Both the position numbers and the translations under genes were made by a program. The notes under the pieces were generated by a model. The model saw nothing but the letters and a program-made list of their open reading frames with translations, was not told the DNA's origin and did not search any database. Positions 8,807 to 17,953 of a stretch of 64,000 nucleotides of DNA are shown one piece after another. Within the stretch, counting starts at the first letter, position 1; each line of letters starts with the position of its first letter. Source of the DNA: Gayadomonas joobiniege G7 (GTDB taxonomy: Bacteria > Pseudomonadota > Gammaproteobacteria > Enterobacterales > Alteromonadaceae); the NCBI RefSeq assembly GCF_000300815.1, contig NZ_AMRX01000006.1:372001-436000 (forward strand), in the 5' to 3' direction.

Positions 8807-9511
8807 ATGTCTCTCCAACCTATTTTTATCACAGCCACAGATACAGAATGTGGCAAAACGCGCATTGCTTGTGGATTCATTGATTTACTTAGCCAACAAG
8901 GTTTTACCGTTGCTGCATTTAAACCAATTGCAGCCGGTTGTGACCTGCTTGAGGGTCAGTTAAAAAATGAAGATGCACAATATTTATTAAAACATGCCAA
9001 TGCCAAACAAAGTTATCAGCAAATCAATCCATTTGCATTCGCGCCCCCGATAGCACCTCATATTGCGGCGGCCCAAGTTGGTGTACCGCTTACAGTAGAA
9101 GCTCTTTTGCAGGCTTTTCATAATATTCAGTCGGTGAATGCTGATTATTTAGTTGTAGAGGGCGCTGGAGGGTGGCGGCTGCCACTAAACAGTCATCAAT
9201 TTATGTCAGATTGGGTTGCACAGCAAAATATGGACGTCATTTTAGTTGTGGGTATGCGCTTAGGCTGCTTGAACCATGCCCTGCTAACGGTCGAATCTAT
9301 TTTAGCTGCGGGCTGCAAAATCAAAGGCTGGGTTGCCAATACCCTAACGCCTGAACCTATGCCTTATTACCAAGAAAATTATAATTATTTGAACGAATAT
9401 TTATTTTCGGTACATAATATAAGGTGTCTTGGCCAAGTTCCGTATTTGGCCGACGGAGAAAGTGCAGCTGATTATATTCAAATTAGCGATAACCTGTTTG
9501 CGCCGAGTTAG
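8807..9511 (+). CDS. bioD: ATP-dependent dethiobiotin synthetase
   Basis: Closes the ureido ring of dethiobiotin from DAPA, CO2 and ATP, the step before BioB. The 234-residue protein begins with the P-loop ATDTECGKT (usually GTDTEVGKT), followed by FKPIAAGC, NPFAFAPPIAPHIAA and the VEGAGGWRLPL motif typical of the family. The ATG abuts the bioC stop directly (TAAATG), so the two are almost certainly coupled. It closes the bioBFCD operon; the pgm gene starts 40 nt later with its own strong GGGGGAG site. Confidence 0.96.
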   Translation: MSLQPIFITATDTECGKTRIACGFIDLLSQQGFTVAAFKPIAAGCDLLEGQLKNEDAQYLLKHANAKQSYQQINPFAFAPPIAPHIAAAQVGVPLTVEALLQAFHNIQSVNADYLVVEGAGGWRLPLNSHQFMSDWVAQQNMDVILVVGMRLGCLNHALLTVESILAAGCKIKGWVANTLTPEPMPYYQENYNYLNEYLFSVHNIRCLGQVPYLADGESAADYIQISDNLFAPS

Positions 9512-9551
9512 GCAAACGGGTTAAATTGAAACCCCGGGGGAGAACAATTAA

Positions 9552-11186
9552 ATGGCATTACATGAAAGAGCTGGCCAGCCGGCCCAGAAGCAAGATTTAA
9601 CCAATATTCCACGCCTTGTCAGTCAATATTATTTAAACAAACCTAATGCCGATCAATTGGTCAGTTTTGGCACATCAGGCCACCGTGGCTCAGCAGAAAA
9701 TAGTAGTTTTACACAAACACATATTGCCGCTATTTGTCAGGCACTTGTTGAATATCGCCAGCAGCAAAATATTACCGGGCCTTTATATGTTGGCATGGAT
9801 ACCCATGCGTTATCTGAATGTGCGTTTGCAACAGCCATCGAAGTATTTGCCGCCAATCAGGTTAAGGTTAGAGTGCAACAGGGGCGAGGTTATACACCAA
9901 CACCTGTTATCTCTCATGCAATCTTAACTCATAACTCAGAGGGCGGAACCGAGCTGGCAGATGGTGTTGTTATCACACCAAGCCATAATCCACCACAAGA
10001 TGGTGGTTTTAAATATAATCCGCCAAACGGTGGACCAGCAGATACCCAAATTACTGATCAGATCCAACAGCGTGCAAACCAAATCATTTTAGACAAACCA
10101 GAAGACGTAAAACGTATGGCTTTTGCCGATGCTTGGGCGTCAGAGTGGGTTAGCGAATACGACTATATTCAACCTTATGTAGATGACTTAAAAAATGTTA
10201 TTGATATGCAGGCCATTGCAGATTCGGGTTTAAAAATAGGGGTTGATCCTCTAGGCGGATCGGGCATAGATTATTGGCCAGTGATTGCCAAAACCTATGG
10301 TTTAAATATCGAAGTGGTAAACAATGCAGTCGATCCGACTTTTTCTTTTATGAGCTTGGATAAAGATGGCAAAATTCGGATGGACTGCTCATCGCCATAC
10401 GCGATGGCCGGTTTAATTCAGCTGAAAGATAAATTTGATATCGCTTTTGGTAACGACCCAGATTATGATCGACATGGCATAGTCACGCCAAGTGGCGGTT
10501 TAATGAATCCAAACCATTATTTAGCGGTTGCGATTCAATATTTGTATACCCATCGTCCAGAATGGCGTCATGACTTAGCGATTGGAAAAACATTAGTTTC
10601 TTCGAGTATGATTGATCGAGTTGCTAAAGATCTGGGTAAACAATTAGCAGAAGTGCCGGTTGGTTTTAAATGGTTTGTGGACGGTTTATTTAAAGGCGAA
10701 TTCGGTTTTGGTGGTGAAGAAAGTGCTGGCGCGTCATTTTTACGTAAAAATGGTCAGGTATGGTCAACGGACAAAGATGGCATAATTTTGGCGTTGTTGG
10801 CGGCTGAGATCACGGCTAAAACGGGTAAAGATCCGCATCAGCACTATATTGAGTTAACAGAAAAGTTTGCTCAACCTGTGTATACACGCATTGATGTGGC
10901 TGCCACTAAAGCGCAAAAATCTCTGCTAAAAAATCTGTCGGCTGACGCTGTAACGGCAGATACATTGGCGGGCGAGCCAATTTTGGCTAAACTTACACAC
11001 GCACCGGCTAATAATGCAGCCATTGGCGGTTTAAAAGTAGTCACCGAAAATGGATGGTTTGCAGCGCGTCCTTCAGGGACAGAAGATATTTATAAAATTT
11101 ATGCTGAAAGTTTTAAAGGTCAAGCCCACCTTGATCAGCTGATCAAAGAAGCTCAGCAACTAGTAGACACTGTTTTCAGCCAATAA
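9552..11186 (+). CDS. pgm: Phosphoglucomutase, alpha-D-glucose-specific
   Basis: Interconverts glucose 1-phosphate and glucose 6-phosphate through a phosphoserine intermediate. The 544-residue protein is collinear with the E. coli Pgm class: phosphoryl-carrying Ser144 in ITPSHNPP, the Mg2+-binding loop [10 protein letters not shown], the sugar-recognition segment FGGEESAG, and the C-terminal phosphate-binding [14 protein letters not shown] strong GGGGGAG lies 7 nt before the ATG. Paired with glgP downstream, it would feed phosphorolysed glycogen or maltodextrin glucose units into glycolysis. Confidence 0.97.
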   Translation: MALHERAGQPAQKQDLTNIPRLVSQYYLNKPNADQLVSFGTSGHRGSAENSSFTQTHIAAICQALVEYRQQQNITGPLYVGMDTHALSECAFATAIEVFAANQVKVRVQQGRGYTPTPVISHAILTHNSEGGTELADGVVITPSHNPPQDGGFKYNPPNGGPADTQITDQIQQRANQIILDKPEDVKRMAFADAWASEWVSEYDYIQPYVDDLKNVIDMQAIADSGLKIGVDPLGGSGIDYWPVIAKTYGLNIEVVNNAVDPTFSFMSLDKDGKIRMDCSSPYAMAGLIQLKDKFDIAFGNDPDYDRHGIVTPSGGLMNPNHYLAVAIQYLYTHRPEWRHDLAIGKTLVSSSMIDRVAKDLGKQLAEVPVGFKWFVDGLFKGEFGFGGEESAGASFLRKNGQVWSTDKDGIILALLAAEITAKTGKDPHQHYIELTEKFAQPVYTRIDVAATKAQKSLLKNLSADAVTADTLAGEPILAKLTHAPANNAAIGGLKVVTENGWFAARPSGTEDIYKIYAESFKGQAHLDQLIKEAQQLVDTVFSQ

Positions 11187-11211
11187 AATAGCTTCCCCTC
11201 AAGAGCGCCAA

Positions 11212-11238
11212 CCGCTTGACAGCTTAGCTGTCAGGCGG
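11212..11238. terminator. Hairpin between pgm and glgP
   Basis: CCGCTTGACAGC (11212-11223), a TTA loop and GCTGTCAGGCGG (11227-11238) form a 12-bp stem with one T-G wobble, followed by ATTTTAAAA. It could be an intrinsic terminator or an mRNA-stabilising hairpin that sets different levels of pgm and glgP. The following T-run is short, so termination is not certain. Confidence 0.5.
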
Positions 11239-11285
11239 ATTTTAAAACACAGGTTAACTTCCCAGAAGATTAAAAAGGACCCGTA

Positions 11286-13760
11286 ATGGCGAAAAAAAAC
11301 ACCCAACAAGATGCAAAATGGCTTGATAAAAAGGCACTAAAAGACTGCATCATACATCATCTGCATTCAACACTCGGCACCGACGAAAATAAAGCTAGCA
11401 AAAAAGCCTGGTGGAACGCCACTTGCGCTGCGGTGAACGAATTGGTTTTTGAACGAGCCACACGAACACAAAAAACGCATTATCAACAGGATACTCGAGC
11501 CGTCCATTATTTTTCGCTTGAGTTTTTAATGGGGCGTTTATTAAAAAATAACCTCACGAATTTACAGGTCGATCAGGTGGTTTCTGATGCGCTGGCCGAA
11601 CTCGGTTTAGATATTAACGAGCTTGCCGAAGAAGAGCCGGATATGGCGTTGGGAAACGGTGGTTTAGGTCGTTTAGCAGCCTGTTTTGTCGACTCTTTAG
11701 CCACATTGGGTTATCCAGCCATAGGGTATGGCATTCATTACGAACATGGTTTATTTACCCAGGATTTTCATCACGGCCGTCAGGTTGAACGTCCGGATTC
11801 ATGGCGTGAATACGGCAACCCTTGGGAGATCTGCCGACCTGAGTCTATTCAAGAGATCCCTTTATACGGATATGTTGAAACTCGGTATGACGAAAATGGA
11901 AACATCAGTAAAGAATGGCATCCAGGACGCATAATCAAAGGTGTACCTTGGGATATACCTGTCGTTGGTTACGGCGCTAAAACGGTCAATATTTTACGTT
12001 TATGGGAAAGCCGAGCTTCCGACTTTTTTAACTGGGATGTTTTTAATGCGGGTGGTTATTTAGATGCCCAAGTTGAAAATGTGCAAGCTGAAACCATCTC
12101 TAAAGTATTGTACCCAAATGATAATACAGACGCAGGCAAAGAGCTGCGGTTAATGCAGCAATACTTTTTTTGTGCCTGTTCAATAAAAGATATCGTTCGA
12201 CGTTATAAGCGGGCACATGGTGATGATTGGTCAGAGTTTACCAAACAGATTGTCATCCAGTTAAATGACACCCATCCAGCGATTGCCATTCCTGAGCTGA
12301 TGCGGATTTTGGTCGACCGAGCGAATATGCAGTGGGATAAAGCATGGGATATTTGCCAGCAAGTTTTTGCTTATACCAACCATACTTTGTTACCTGAAGC
12401 ACTAGAAAAATGGTCGGTTCGTTTATTCGAAAAAGTTTTGCCACGTCACTTAGAAATTATATATGAGATTAACCGTCGCTTTTTAGAGGATGTGGTCGAA
12501 AAAGTCTATCCCGGCAATGATGCCGTCAAGCGTAAACTCTCGATTATTGAAGAAGGGCACCAAAAAATGGTGCGTATGGGCAACTTGTCTGTTATAGCGA
12601 GCTTTAAAGTTAACGGGGTTGCCGAAATTCACTCTAAACTTGTTAAATCCGACTTGTTTCCTGAGTTTGATAAAATTTGGCCAAACAAGTTAACGAATGT
12701 AACCAATGGGGTCACGCCAAGACGCTGGTTAAAATCATGTAATCCATTGTTGTCAGATCTCATCAATAAACATGTGGACGAAGATTGGCCGGTCAATCTA
12801 TACAAACTAAAACGTTTAGCCGATAAAGCGGATGATGCCGAATTTCAGCAAGCATTCTTGGCAATAAAATATCAAAACAAGGTTAAACTGGCTCAAGTTA
12901 TTGAACAAGAAACTGGCATCAAAGTTGATCCTGAAGCTATGTTTGATATCCAGATTAAACGTTTGCACGAATATAAACGTCAGCAACTTAATCTGATCCA
13001 TATTATGGCTTTATATAAGCGGCTATTAGAAAATCCAAATTATGAAATGCCTAAACGGGTATTTATTTTTGGTGCCAAAGCTGCACCCGGTTACCACATG
13101 GCAAAAGAAATCATTTATGCCATTAACCGAGTCGCCGAAAAGATCAATCAAGACAGCCGTATTAAAGACAAACTTAAAGTGGTCTTTTTACCAAACTACC
13201 GTGTCAGCTTAGCCGAAAAAATGATCCCCGCGGCAGACGTATCTGAGCAGATTTCACTGGCTGGTAAAGAAGCTTCAGGTACAGGTAATATGAAACTTGC
13301 GTTAAACGGGGCCATTACCATAGGGACCTTAGACGGGGCCAACATTGAAATTGCCGAAGAAGCTGGCGAAGACAATGTGGTCATATTTGGATTAGATGTG
13401 GATCAAGTCAAAGCAAAACGAGCACACGGTTATAATCCTTGGGATCATTATTATTCTAATAACGAGCTGAAGTGCGTTTTAGACTGGTTTGAAAGTGACT
13501 TTTTCACTCCAGGAAAACCCGGCGAATTAGCCGAAATTAAACGCAGTTTATTAGATTATGGTGATAGTTACCTTACCTTAGCCGATTTTGAATCTTACAG
13601 TGATGCGCATAAAAAGCTTGATAAATTATTTATTGATAGAGCGCGCTGGGCCAAGATGGCTATTATTAATACTGCCAGCATGGGTAAGTTTAACTCAGAT
13701 CGTTCAATTCAAGATTATGTTGATCGCATTTGGCATTTAACCCCATGTACAATTAAATAA
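11286..13760 (+). CDS. glgP: Glycogen/starch/alpha-glucan phosphorylase
   Basis: Releases glucose 1-phosphate from alpha-1,4-glucans with inorganic phosphate. The 824 residues match the GT35 phosphorylase family. Recognisable segments are [13 protein letters not shown], the [20 protein letters not shown] block, [37 protein letters not shown] and the PLP site [14 protein letters not shown] with Lys670. AAGGA lies 7 nt upstream of the ATG. It follows pgm, whose product step it supplies. Substrate preference (glycogen versus maltodextrin) cannot be settled from motifs, but the length and N-terminus are nearer GlgP than MalP. Confidence 0.95.
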   Translation: MAKKNTQQDAKWLDKKALKDCIIHHLHSTLGTDENKASKKAWWNATCAAVNELVFERATRTQKTHYQQDTRAVHYFSLEFLMGRLLKNNLTNLQVDQVVSDALAELGLDINELAEEEPDMALGNGGLGRLAACFVDSLATLGYPAIGYGIHYEHGLFTQDFHHGRQVERPDSWREYGNPWEICRPESIQEIPLYGYVETRYDENGNISKEWHPGRIIKGVPWDIPVVGYGAKTVNILRLWESRASDFFNWDVFNAGGYLDAQVENVQAETISKVLYPNDNTDAGKELRLMQQYFFCACSIKDIVRRYKRAHGDDWSEFTKQIVIQLNDTHPAIAIPELMRILVDRANMQWDKAWDICQQVFAYTNHTLLPEALEKWSVRLFEKVLPRHLEIIYEINRRFLEDVVEKVYPGNDAVKRKLSIIEEGHQKMVRMGNLSVIASFKVNGVAEIHSKLVKSDLFPEFDKIWPNKLTNVTNGVTPRRWLKSCNPLLSDLINKHVDEDWPVNLYKLKRLADKADDAEFQQAFLAIKYQNKVKLAQVIEQETGIKVDPEAMFDIQIKRLHEYKRQQLNLIHIMALYKRLLENPNYEMPKRVFIFGAKAAPGYHMAKEIIYAINRVAEKINQDSRIKDKLKVVFLPNYRVSLAEKMIPAADVSEQISLAGKEASGTGNMKLALNGAITIGTLDGANIEIAEEAGEDNVVIFGLDVDQVKAKRAHGYNPWDHYYSNNELKCVLDWFESDFFTPGKPGELAEIKRSLLDYGDSYLTLADFESYSDAHKKLDKLFIDRARWAKMAIINTASMGKFNSDRSIQDYVDRIWHLTPCTIK

Positions 13761-13766
13761 GGGTAA

Positions 13767-13806
13767 CGGCTCTGCCAATCACTGTTTTAACAGTAAGGTA
13801 GGGCCG
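13767..13806 (+). terminator. Probable glgP terminator
   Basis: A two-tier hairpin just after glgP: outer arms CGGCTCT and AGGGCCG (one wobble) enclose ACTGTT/AACAGT with a TT loop. A run of six T follows 13 bases later (13819-13824). It separates glgP from the convergent pseudouridine-synthase gene. Confidence 0.45.
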
Positions 13807-13834
13807 AGTTTGTTGAATTTTTTGTTTGCTTTTA

Positions 13835-14530
13835 TCATTGACAGTCTGCGCCTGCGGGCCAATCTAACGCCCAGGGCTCTGTTAACCAGGGTTGATGTTT
13901 AACAAACTCAGTTATTGCCGAAAACCCAGCCTGTTGTGGTAAGGCGACGATTTGAATACGCGCACCCGAATACATAAAGTCAAGATATGCAGCATGCAGA
14001 TGTAATCTGCTGCTGTTTTCGCCTTTGTAAATACAATCACCGTCAATCGGTGCAGCAATGCTTTTCATCATCACTCTAAGCTGGTGAGTTTTACCACTGA
14101 TAGGTTTTAACAGATATAAACGTTTACCGGGTGTTAAACTAAAAGATTTAAAATAAGTGATTGCGGCGTGCTGCTGACTTTTTAATAAACGCCAACTTTT
14201 ATTGCGACTGCGCTGCATATCACCTTTAATACAGCCTTGTTTTTTGCGCGCTTTAGCTGGCCCGATTGCAAGATAATACTTATTGATTAAATGGTTTTGA
14301 AAACAGTGTTTTAATGCATGTTCAGCAGATAAATGGCGGGCCACAATTAAAAGGCCTGAAGTCTCTTTATCCAACCTGTGCACCGGATACAGGGTTTCGG
14401 ACGGATAGGCCTGTTTAACTAAGCTGAAAAAGCCTGACTGACCTTGATCATCATGAAAGTCACAGCCAGCCGGTTTATTAAACACGTAAAAGTCGGCATG
14501 TTCATATACCAATTCAATGGGGCAATGCAT
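13835..14530 (-). CDS. RluA-family pseudouridine synthase
   Basis: Isomerises a uridine in rRNA or tRNA to pseudouridine. The 231-residue protein has the RluA-family active-site loop PVHRLDKETSGLL with catalytic Asp54, the NKPAGCDFH strand, LINKYYLAIG and GKTHQLRVMMKSI. It has no S4 RNA-binding domain and is short, like the single-domain RluA/TruC-like branch. Which nucleotide it modifies is unknown. It ends an overlapping minus-strand cluster (start base 14530 is the last base of the DUF2069 gene), so it is probably cotranscribed with the bepA-arsC-wrbA genes. Confidence 0.88.
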   Translation of the reverse strand: MHCPIELVYEHADFYVFNKPAGCDFHDDQGQSGFFSLVKQAYPSETLYPVHRLDKETSGLLIVARHLSAEHALKHCFQNHLINKYYLAIGPAKARKKQGCIKGDMQRSRNKSWRLLKSQQHAAITYFKSFSLTPGKRLYLLKPISGKTHQLRVMMKSIAAPIDGDCIYKGENSSRLHLHAAYLDFMYSGARIQIVALPQQAGFSAITEFVKHQPWLTEPWALDWPAGADCQ

Positions 14531-14934
14531 TAACTTTTCTTTTTGCGTTTTTTAATTCCTATGCCCAAATACTGACCTTGCCATCTCGCATAATAGGTGC
14601 CAGCACCAAACCATAAGCTCACCAAAATAAACTCAATAATGGCTAAATAGCGTTCATCCGGTGACGCATATAACAAAGTTAAACTATGCAAAAAATATAA
14701 CATGGCAATAAAATTGGCCCATGCAAAGGTATAGGCATCACCTTTTAATAACCCACGCATTGGGATTAATAACGGAATGCCCCACAATAAAACTAAAAAT
14801 ACTGGCGACAATCCCGACATAGGTGGGGCTAATAAAAAATGCCAGAGTGGGGTTAAAATAACCAACCCTAAATATCCGGTTAACGCCAGCATTTTGGCAC
14901 GTTTAATTTTATTCAACTGCTCTTCTGTGTGCAT
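14530..14934 (-). CDS. DUF2069 inner-membrane protein
   Basis: A 134-residue integral membrane protein with four hydrophobic segments, roughly residues 15-37, 43-60, 68-90 and 97-116, and a strongly basic C-terminus (GIKKRKKKS). Composition and the short PMRGLLKGDAYTFAWANF segment fit the DUF2069 family, small membrane proteins common in gammaproteobacteria and often next to a wrbA gene. No activity is known. It overlaps the wrbA-like gene by 22 nt and the pseudouridine synthase by 1 nt, so translation is likely coupled. Confidence 0.8.
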   Translation of the reverse strand: MHTEEQLNKIKRAKMLALTGYLGLVILTPLWHFLLAPPMSGLSPVFLVLLWGIPLLIPMRGLLKGDAYTFAWANFIAMLYFLHSLTLLYASPDERYLAIIEFILVSLWFGAGTYYARWQGQYLGIGIKKRKKKS

Positions 14935-15512
14935 AATTGCTCTGCTATTGTGGCGACGCGCCGGCCGTGCGCAAACGCAAGTTTGTACTCTGTGTTATCA
15001 GGCGAAACATTATCTGCGTGCTGCCAATGGCTAGCACCATAGGGGCCGCCGCCCGATTGGGTGGTATGTAGTTCACTTTCGCTGTAGGGTAAACCAACAA
15101 TTAACATGCCTTGGTGCAAAAGCGGCAGCATCATACTGAGTAATGTGCTCTCTTGTCCACCATGAAGACTAGATGATGAGGTAAAAACGCCGGCTGGTTT
15201 ACCATTTAAACTGCCTTTTACCCAAACATCAGATAAAGTATCAATAAAATATTTAAGTGGTGCTGCCATATTGCCAAATCGTGTCGGGGAGCCTAATAAT
15301 AGGCCATCCGCCTTGAGTAAATCGTTTTTAGAGCAATATAAATCGCCGTGATCCGGAATGCTTGGGCTTGTTTGTTGGTGTTCGGGTGATACAGGGGCAA
15401 CGGTTCTAATGTTAGCCACTGCGCCGGTACTTTCTATACCTTCTGCAATGGCGTATGCCAGCTCGCGGGTAGCACCCCCGCGGCTGTAATAAAGCACTAA
15501 AATGTTAATCAT
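14913..15512 (-). CDS. WrbA-like NAD(P)H:quinone oxidoreductase (flavodoxin fold)
   Basis: A predicted FMN-dependent quinone reductase that uses two-electron transfer and so limits semiquinone stress. The 199-residue protein has the FMN-phosphate loop YYSRGGATRELA, the LLGSPTRFGNMAAPLKYFID flavin-contact motif, the FTSSSSLHGGQE loop and GGGPYGASH, all typical of the WrbA family, plus the C-terminal helix ALAFAHGRRVATIAEQL. It overlaps both neighbours (8 nt with the arsC-like gene, 22 nt with DUF2069). Exact substrate is not determined. Confidence 0.9.
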   Translation of the reverse strand: MINILVLYYSRGGATRELAYAIAEGIESTGAVANIRTVAPVSPEHQQTSPSIPDHGDLYCSKNDLLKADGLLLGSPTRFGNMAAPLKYFIDTLSDVWVKGSLNGKPAGVFTSSSSLHGGQESTLLSMMLPLLHQGMLIVGLPYSESELHTTQSGGGPYGASHWQHADNVSPDNTEYKLAFAHGRRVATIAEQLCTQKSS

Positions 15513-15861
15513 TGATCAAAGCTAACACGTTTTCAGGGGGACGGCCAATCACAGCCCGATCCCCTTTAATCACGATCGGGCGCTCGATTAACTTAGGGTA
15601 CTCAACCATCAAAGGGATTAACTCGCTGTCGCTCATTAAATCATCTAAATCCAGTTCTTTGTAAATGGACTCTTTTTCTCTGATAATCTGGTGAATCGAC
15701 TCTAAACCGAGTTTTTCGCCGATTTTTTCCAGCTCTTGCTCGTTGGGTGGATTTTTTAAATACTCAATTACAATTGGCTGAATATTATGTTCTTCAAGCA
15801 ATGCCAGGGTTTGTCGACTCTTACTGCATCTGGGATTATGGTAAATCGTATATTCACTCAT
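15505..15861 (-). CDS. ArsC/YfgD-type thioredoxin-fold reductase
   Basis: A 118-residue glutaredoxin-dependent arsenate-reductase-family protein. The N-terminal IYHNPRCSKSRQTLALLEE carries redox Cys12, and the C-terminal half has the ERPIVIKGDRAVIGRPPE motif with the conserved Arg residues of ArsC. Position directly after bepA (2-nt gap) repeats the E. coli bepA-yfgD order, so it is better called YfgD-like than a true ars-operon arsenate reductase; no arsenite pump or ArsR gene is nearby. Physiological substrate unknown. Confidence 0.9.
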   Translation of the reverse strand: MSEYTIYHNPRCSKSRQTLALLEEHNIQPIVIEYLKNPPNEQELEKIGEKLGLESIHQIIREKESIYKELDLDDLMSDSELIPLMVEYPKLIERPIVIKGDRAVIGRPPENVLALIND

Positions 15862-15863
15862 CG

Positions 15864-17312
15864 CTAAAGCCTTTTTAAACTTTCTTGTTCACTACGCAAT
15901 TGTTTAATACGCGCCGAAATACGTTTTTTATCAGTATCCGACTCACTGTCAATATAGTTGAAAGCTGTATGTAATTCATCAATTGCTTTGGGATATGCTA
16001 ACACTAATGCGTATAACTCAGCTTGAGACTGATGGTACATGGCCCTATCACCCAGCTGTTTATAAGCGTCTGACATTAACTGCCAAGCAAGATAATGTTC
16101 TGGGTGCAGAATAATAAAATCTTTTAATAATTCAACTGCTTTATCAGCTTTATTTGCTTTAATCAGCGCGTTTGCATAGTTAAGCAGCAAGACTGGATGA
16201 TTCGGCCGCAATGCTAGATTATTTTGTAGGCGATCGAACACAGAAGAAAAGTTTTTCAACCCAATGCTAATGTCTGTATACAGGTCTAAATAAAACAAGT
16301 TGTCGCTTTCGCGTGCTAACAAGGTTTCAATGAGAGGGCTGGCCTGCTCGTACTTTTCATCCTGCATATAGGCTAATGCTAACGCGTATTGGTAATAGGG
16401 ATTATCTTGTTGGTTGTTTTGTTGTAACCGTGCCGAATAATATTGAATATGGTAATCTGGGGTGCGTGTATACATGACGGCTACTCGGGTTTGTGCCAAC
16501 CTGAAGTTTTTGCTTGGTGATAAATTTCTAGCTGGCATACCGTCAATACGTGCTCGAATGTCGCTAACGCGAGATTCTGGTAATGGGTGGGAGTAGAGCA
16601 TGGCAGGCAATTTAGTAGAGTAGCGGCTTTGTTCGGCTAACCGAACAAAAAAGTCACGAGCTCCACGTGGGTCAAATCCAGCGTCTAACATTATCCGCAA
16701 ACCAATGCGGTCGGCTTCTTTTTCGTTTTGGCGATTATAATTCAGTGCCATTTGCTGGCTACTTGCTTGTGCGGTTGTGATAGCGGCAGCGCCTGCGCTG
16801 GGGTCTGCCATTGCAATTAATATCGCCCCCAATAAAGTTGCAATATTTAATGGGGCATTCCGCTGGTTTTCTTCGATGGTTCTAGCGATATGGCGCTGAG
16901 TGACGTGAGCAATTTCGTGGCCAATGACCGACGCAAGCTCACTTTCAGTTTCTGCTGATAATAATGTCTGAGTATGTAACGCAACGACCCCACCAAAAGT
17001 TGCAAAAGCATTAATCGATGGATTGCGAATCAAATAAAAGTCAAACGGATAACGAACATCGGGCGCTTTAGACACTAACCGATTACCCAGTTCATTAATA
17101 TAATTATCTAATAATGGGTCACTAATCACCGGCGACGTCGCCCTTAGCTGGCGGCGGATCACCCGACCAATGGCTTTTTCTTTTTCTATCGTCAAACTGC
17201 CTGCCGCCACAGTGCCTAAATCGGGCAATCGATGGCCAGACTCAATGGCAGGCGTTGAAAAGCTGCAAGCCAATGCGAGCGGTAACAATAATGTTTGAAT
17301 CTTTTTCAACAA
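15864..17312 (-). CDS. bepA: Beta-barrel assembly-enhancing protease BepA
   Basis: Periplasmic M48 zinc metalloprotease and chaperone that helps LptD and other outer-membrane proteins assemble at the BAM complex and degrades stalled forms. The 482 residues begin with a signal peptide (hydrophobic LLLPLALACSFST). The zinc site is HEIAH (His132, Glu133, His136) with Glu197 in NEKEADRIG; His242 in YSHPLPESR corresponds to the latch histidine of E. coli BepA. The C-terminal half is a TPR domain. First gene of the minus-strand cluster; the divergent TusA-like gene begins 132 bp away. Confidence 0.95.
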   Translation of the reverse strand: MLKKIQTLLLPLALACSFSTPAIESGHRLPDLGTVAAGSLTIEKEKAIGRVIRRQLRATSPVISDPLLDNYINELGNRLVSKAPDVRYPFDFYLIRNPSINAFATFGGVVALHTQTLLSAETESELASVIGHEIAHVTQRHIARTIEENQRNAPLNIATLLGAILIAMADPSAGAAAITTAQASSQQMALNYNRQNEKEADRIGLRIMLDAGFDPRGARDFFVRLAEQSRYSTKLPAMLYSHPLPESRVSDIRARIDGMPARNLSPSKNFRLAQTRVAVMYTRTPDYHIQYYSARLQQNNQQDNPYYQYALALAYMQDEKYEQASPLIETLLARESDNLFYLDLYTDISIGLKNFSSVFDRLQNNLALRPNHPVLLLNYANALIKANKADKAVELLKDFIILHPEHYLAWQLMSDAYKQLGDRAMYHQSQAELYALVLAYPKAIDELHTAFNYIDSESDTDKKRISARIKQLRSEQESLKRL

Positions 17313-17444
17313 AATTTTGTCCTAAAGCTAATAGTTTTATTTTTTCGACCAATAAAAATGATTTTAGTTTATCGCCTGTCTGCCGATAATACAGTAAGCT
17401 TGTGGTTTAATTTTTGATCCAGCAAGACATAAATTGAGCGTGAC

Positions 17445-17660
17445 ATGTTACACATATTAGATTGCCGCGGTTTAGTCTGCCCAATGCCACTACTCAAACT
17501 TAAGCTAAAATTAAAACAAATGTCCAGTGGCGACCAATTAAAATTATGGCTAACGGATACGGGCTCCAAAACCGATATTCCACGCTGGTTAAACAAAGTG
17601 GGAATGAATCATCAAACAATACAAACACAGGATGGGCTGTTGATTCTGATCAAAAAATAG
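17445..17660 (+). CDS. TusA-family sulfurtransferase
   Basis: A 71-residue TusA/SirA-fold protein. The LDCRGLVCPMPLLKLK motif contains the CPxP signature with Cys12 as the persulfide-carrying residue. TusA proteins relay sulfur for tRNA thiolation or cofactor synthesis; this one lacks further clues and may be a paralogue rather than the TusA that serves mnm5s2U formation. It lies divergent from bepA. Repeated Leu-Lys codons after the motif are unusual but in frame. Confidence 0.88.
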   Translation: MLHILDCRGLVCPMPLLKLKLKLKQMSSGDQLKLWLTDTGSKTDIPRWLNKVGMNHQTIQTQDGLLILIKK

Positions 17661-17668
17661 GGGGGCTT

Positions 17669-17887
17669 ATGAGCCTGGATTTAATCATACCTTTTATTGA
17701 AAGGCGTGCACAAAATCAACTAAAACCGAAAAATATGGTGATCAGCCGAATTCAAAAAGAGCAAAAAATCGATGCTGATGAAAAAGAAGATAAATATTAT
17801 CAGCACAGATTGCCCGTCCGTGCCCGTGTTCAAAATCAGCCCAAAGAAGATGATGGCAAACATCATCATATTGATATTATGGTTTAG
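17669..17887 (+). CDS. Small charged protein, unknown function
   Basis: A 72-residue reading frame starting 8 nt after the TusA-like gene. The ATG at 17669 follows a strong GGGGGG at 17659-17664, which supports translation. The protein has an amphipathic N-terminus (SLDLIIPFIERRAQ), then a highly charged middle (IQKEQKIDADEKEDKYYQHR) and a His-rich end (KHHHIDIMV). No domain is recognised. It is probably cotranscribed with the TusA-like gene. It could be a lineage-specific small protein; only conservation elsewhere would settle it. Confidence 0.5.
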   Translation: MSLDLIIPFIERRAQNQLKPKNMVISRIQKEQKIDADEKEDKYYQHRLPVRARVQNQPKEDDGKHHHIDIMV

Positions 17888-17953
17888 AAACAGGATAATC
17901 AGCGCCTTTTATTGGTCAGAGCATACCATCGACAAGATTAATAGGGGCCGAGT

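Noticed and set aside
15505-15861. A dedicated arsenic-resistance arsenate reductase
   Set aside because: No arsR, arsB or acr3 gene nearby, and the bepA-adjacent position fits the YfgD-type protein.
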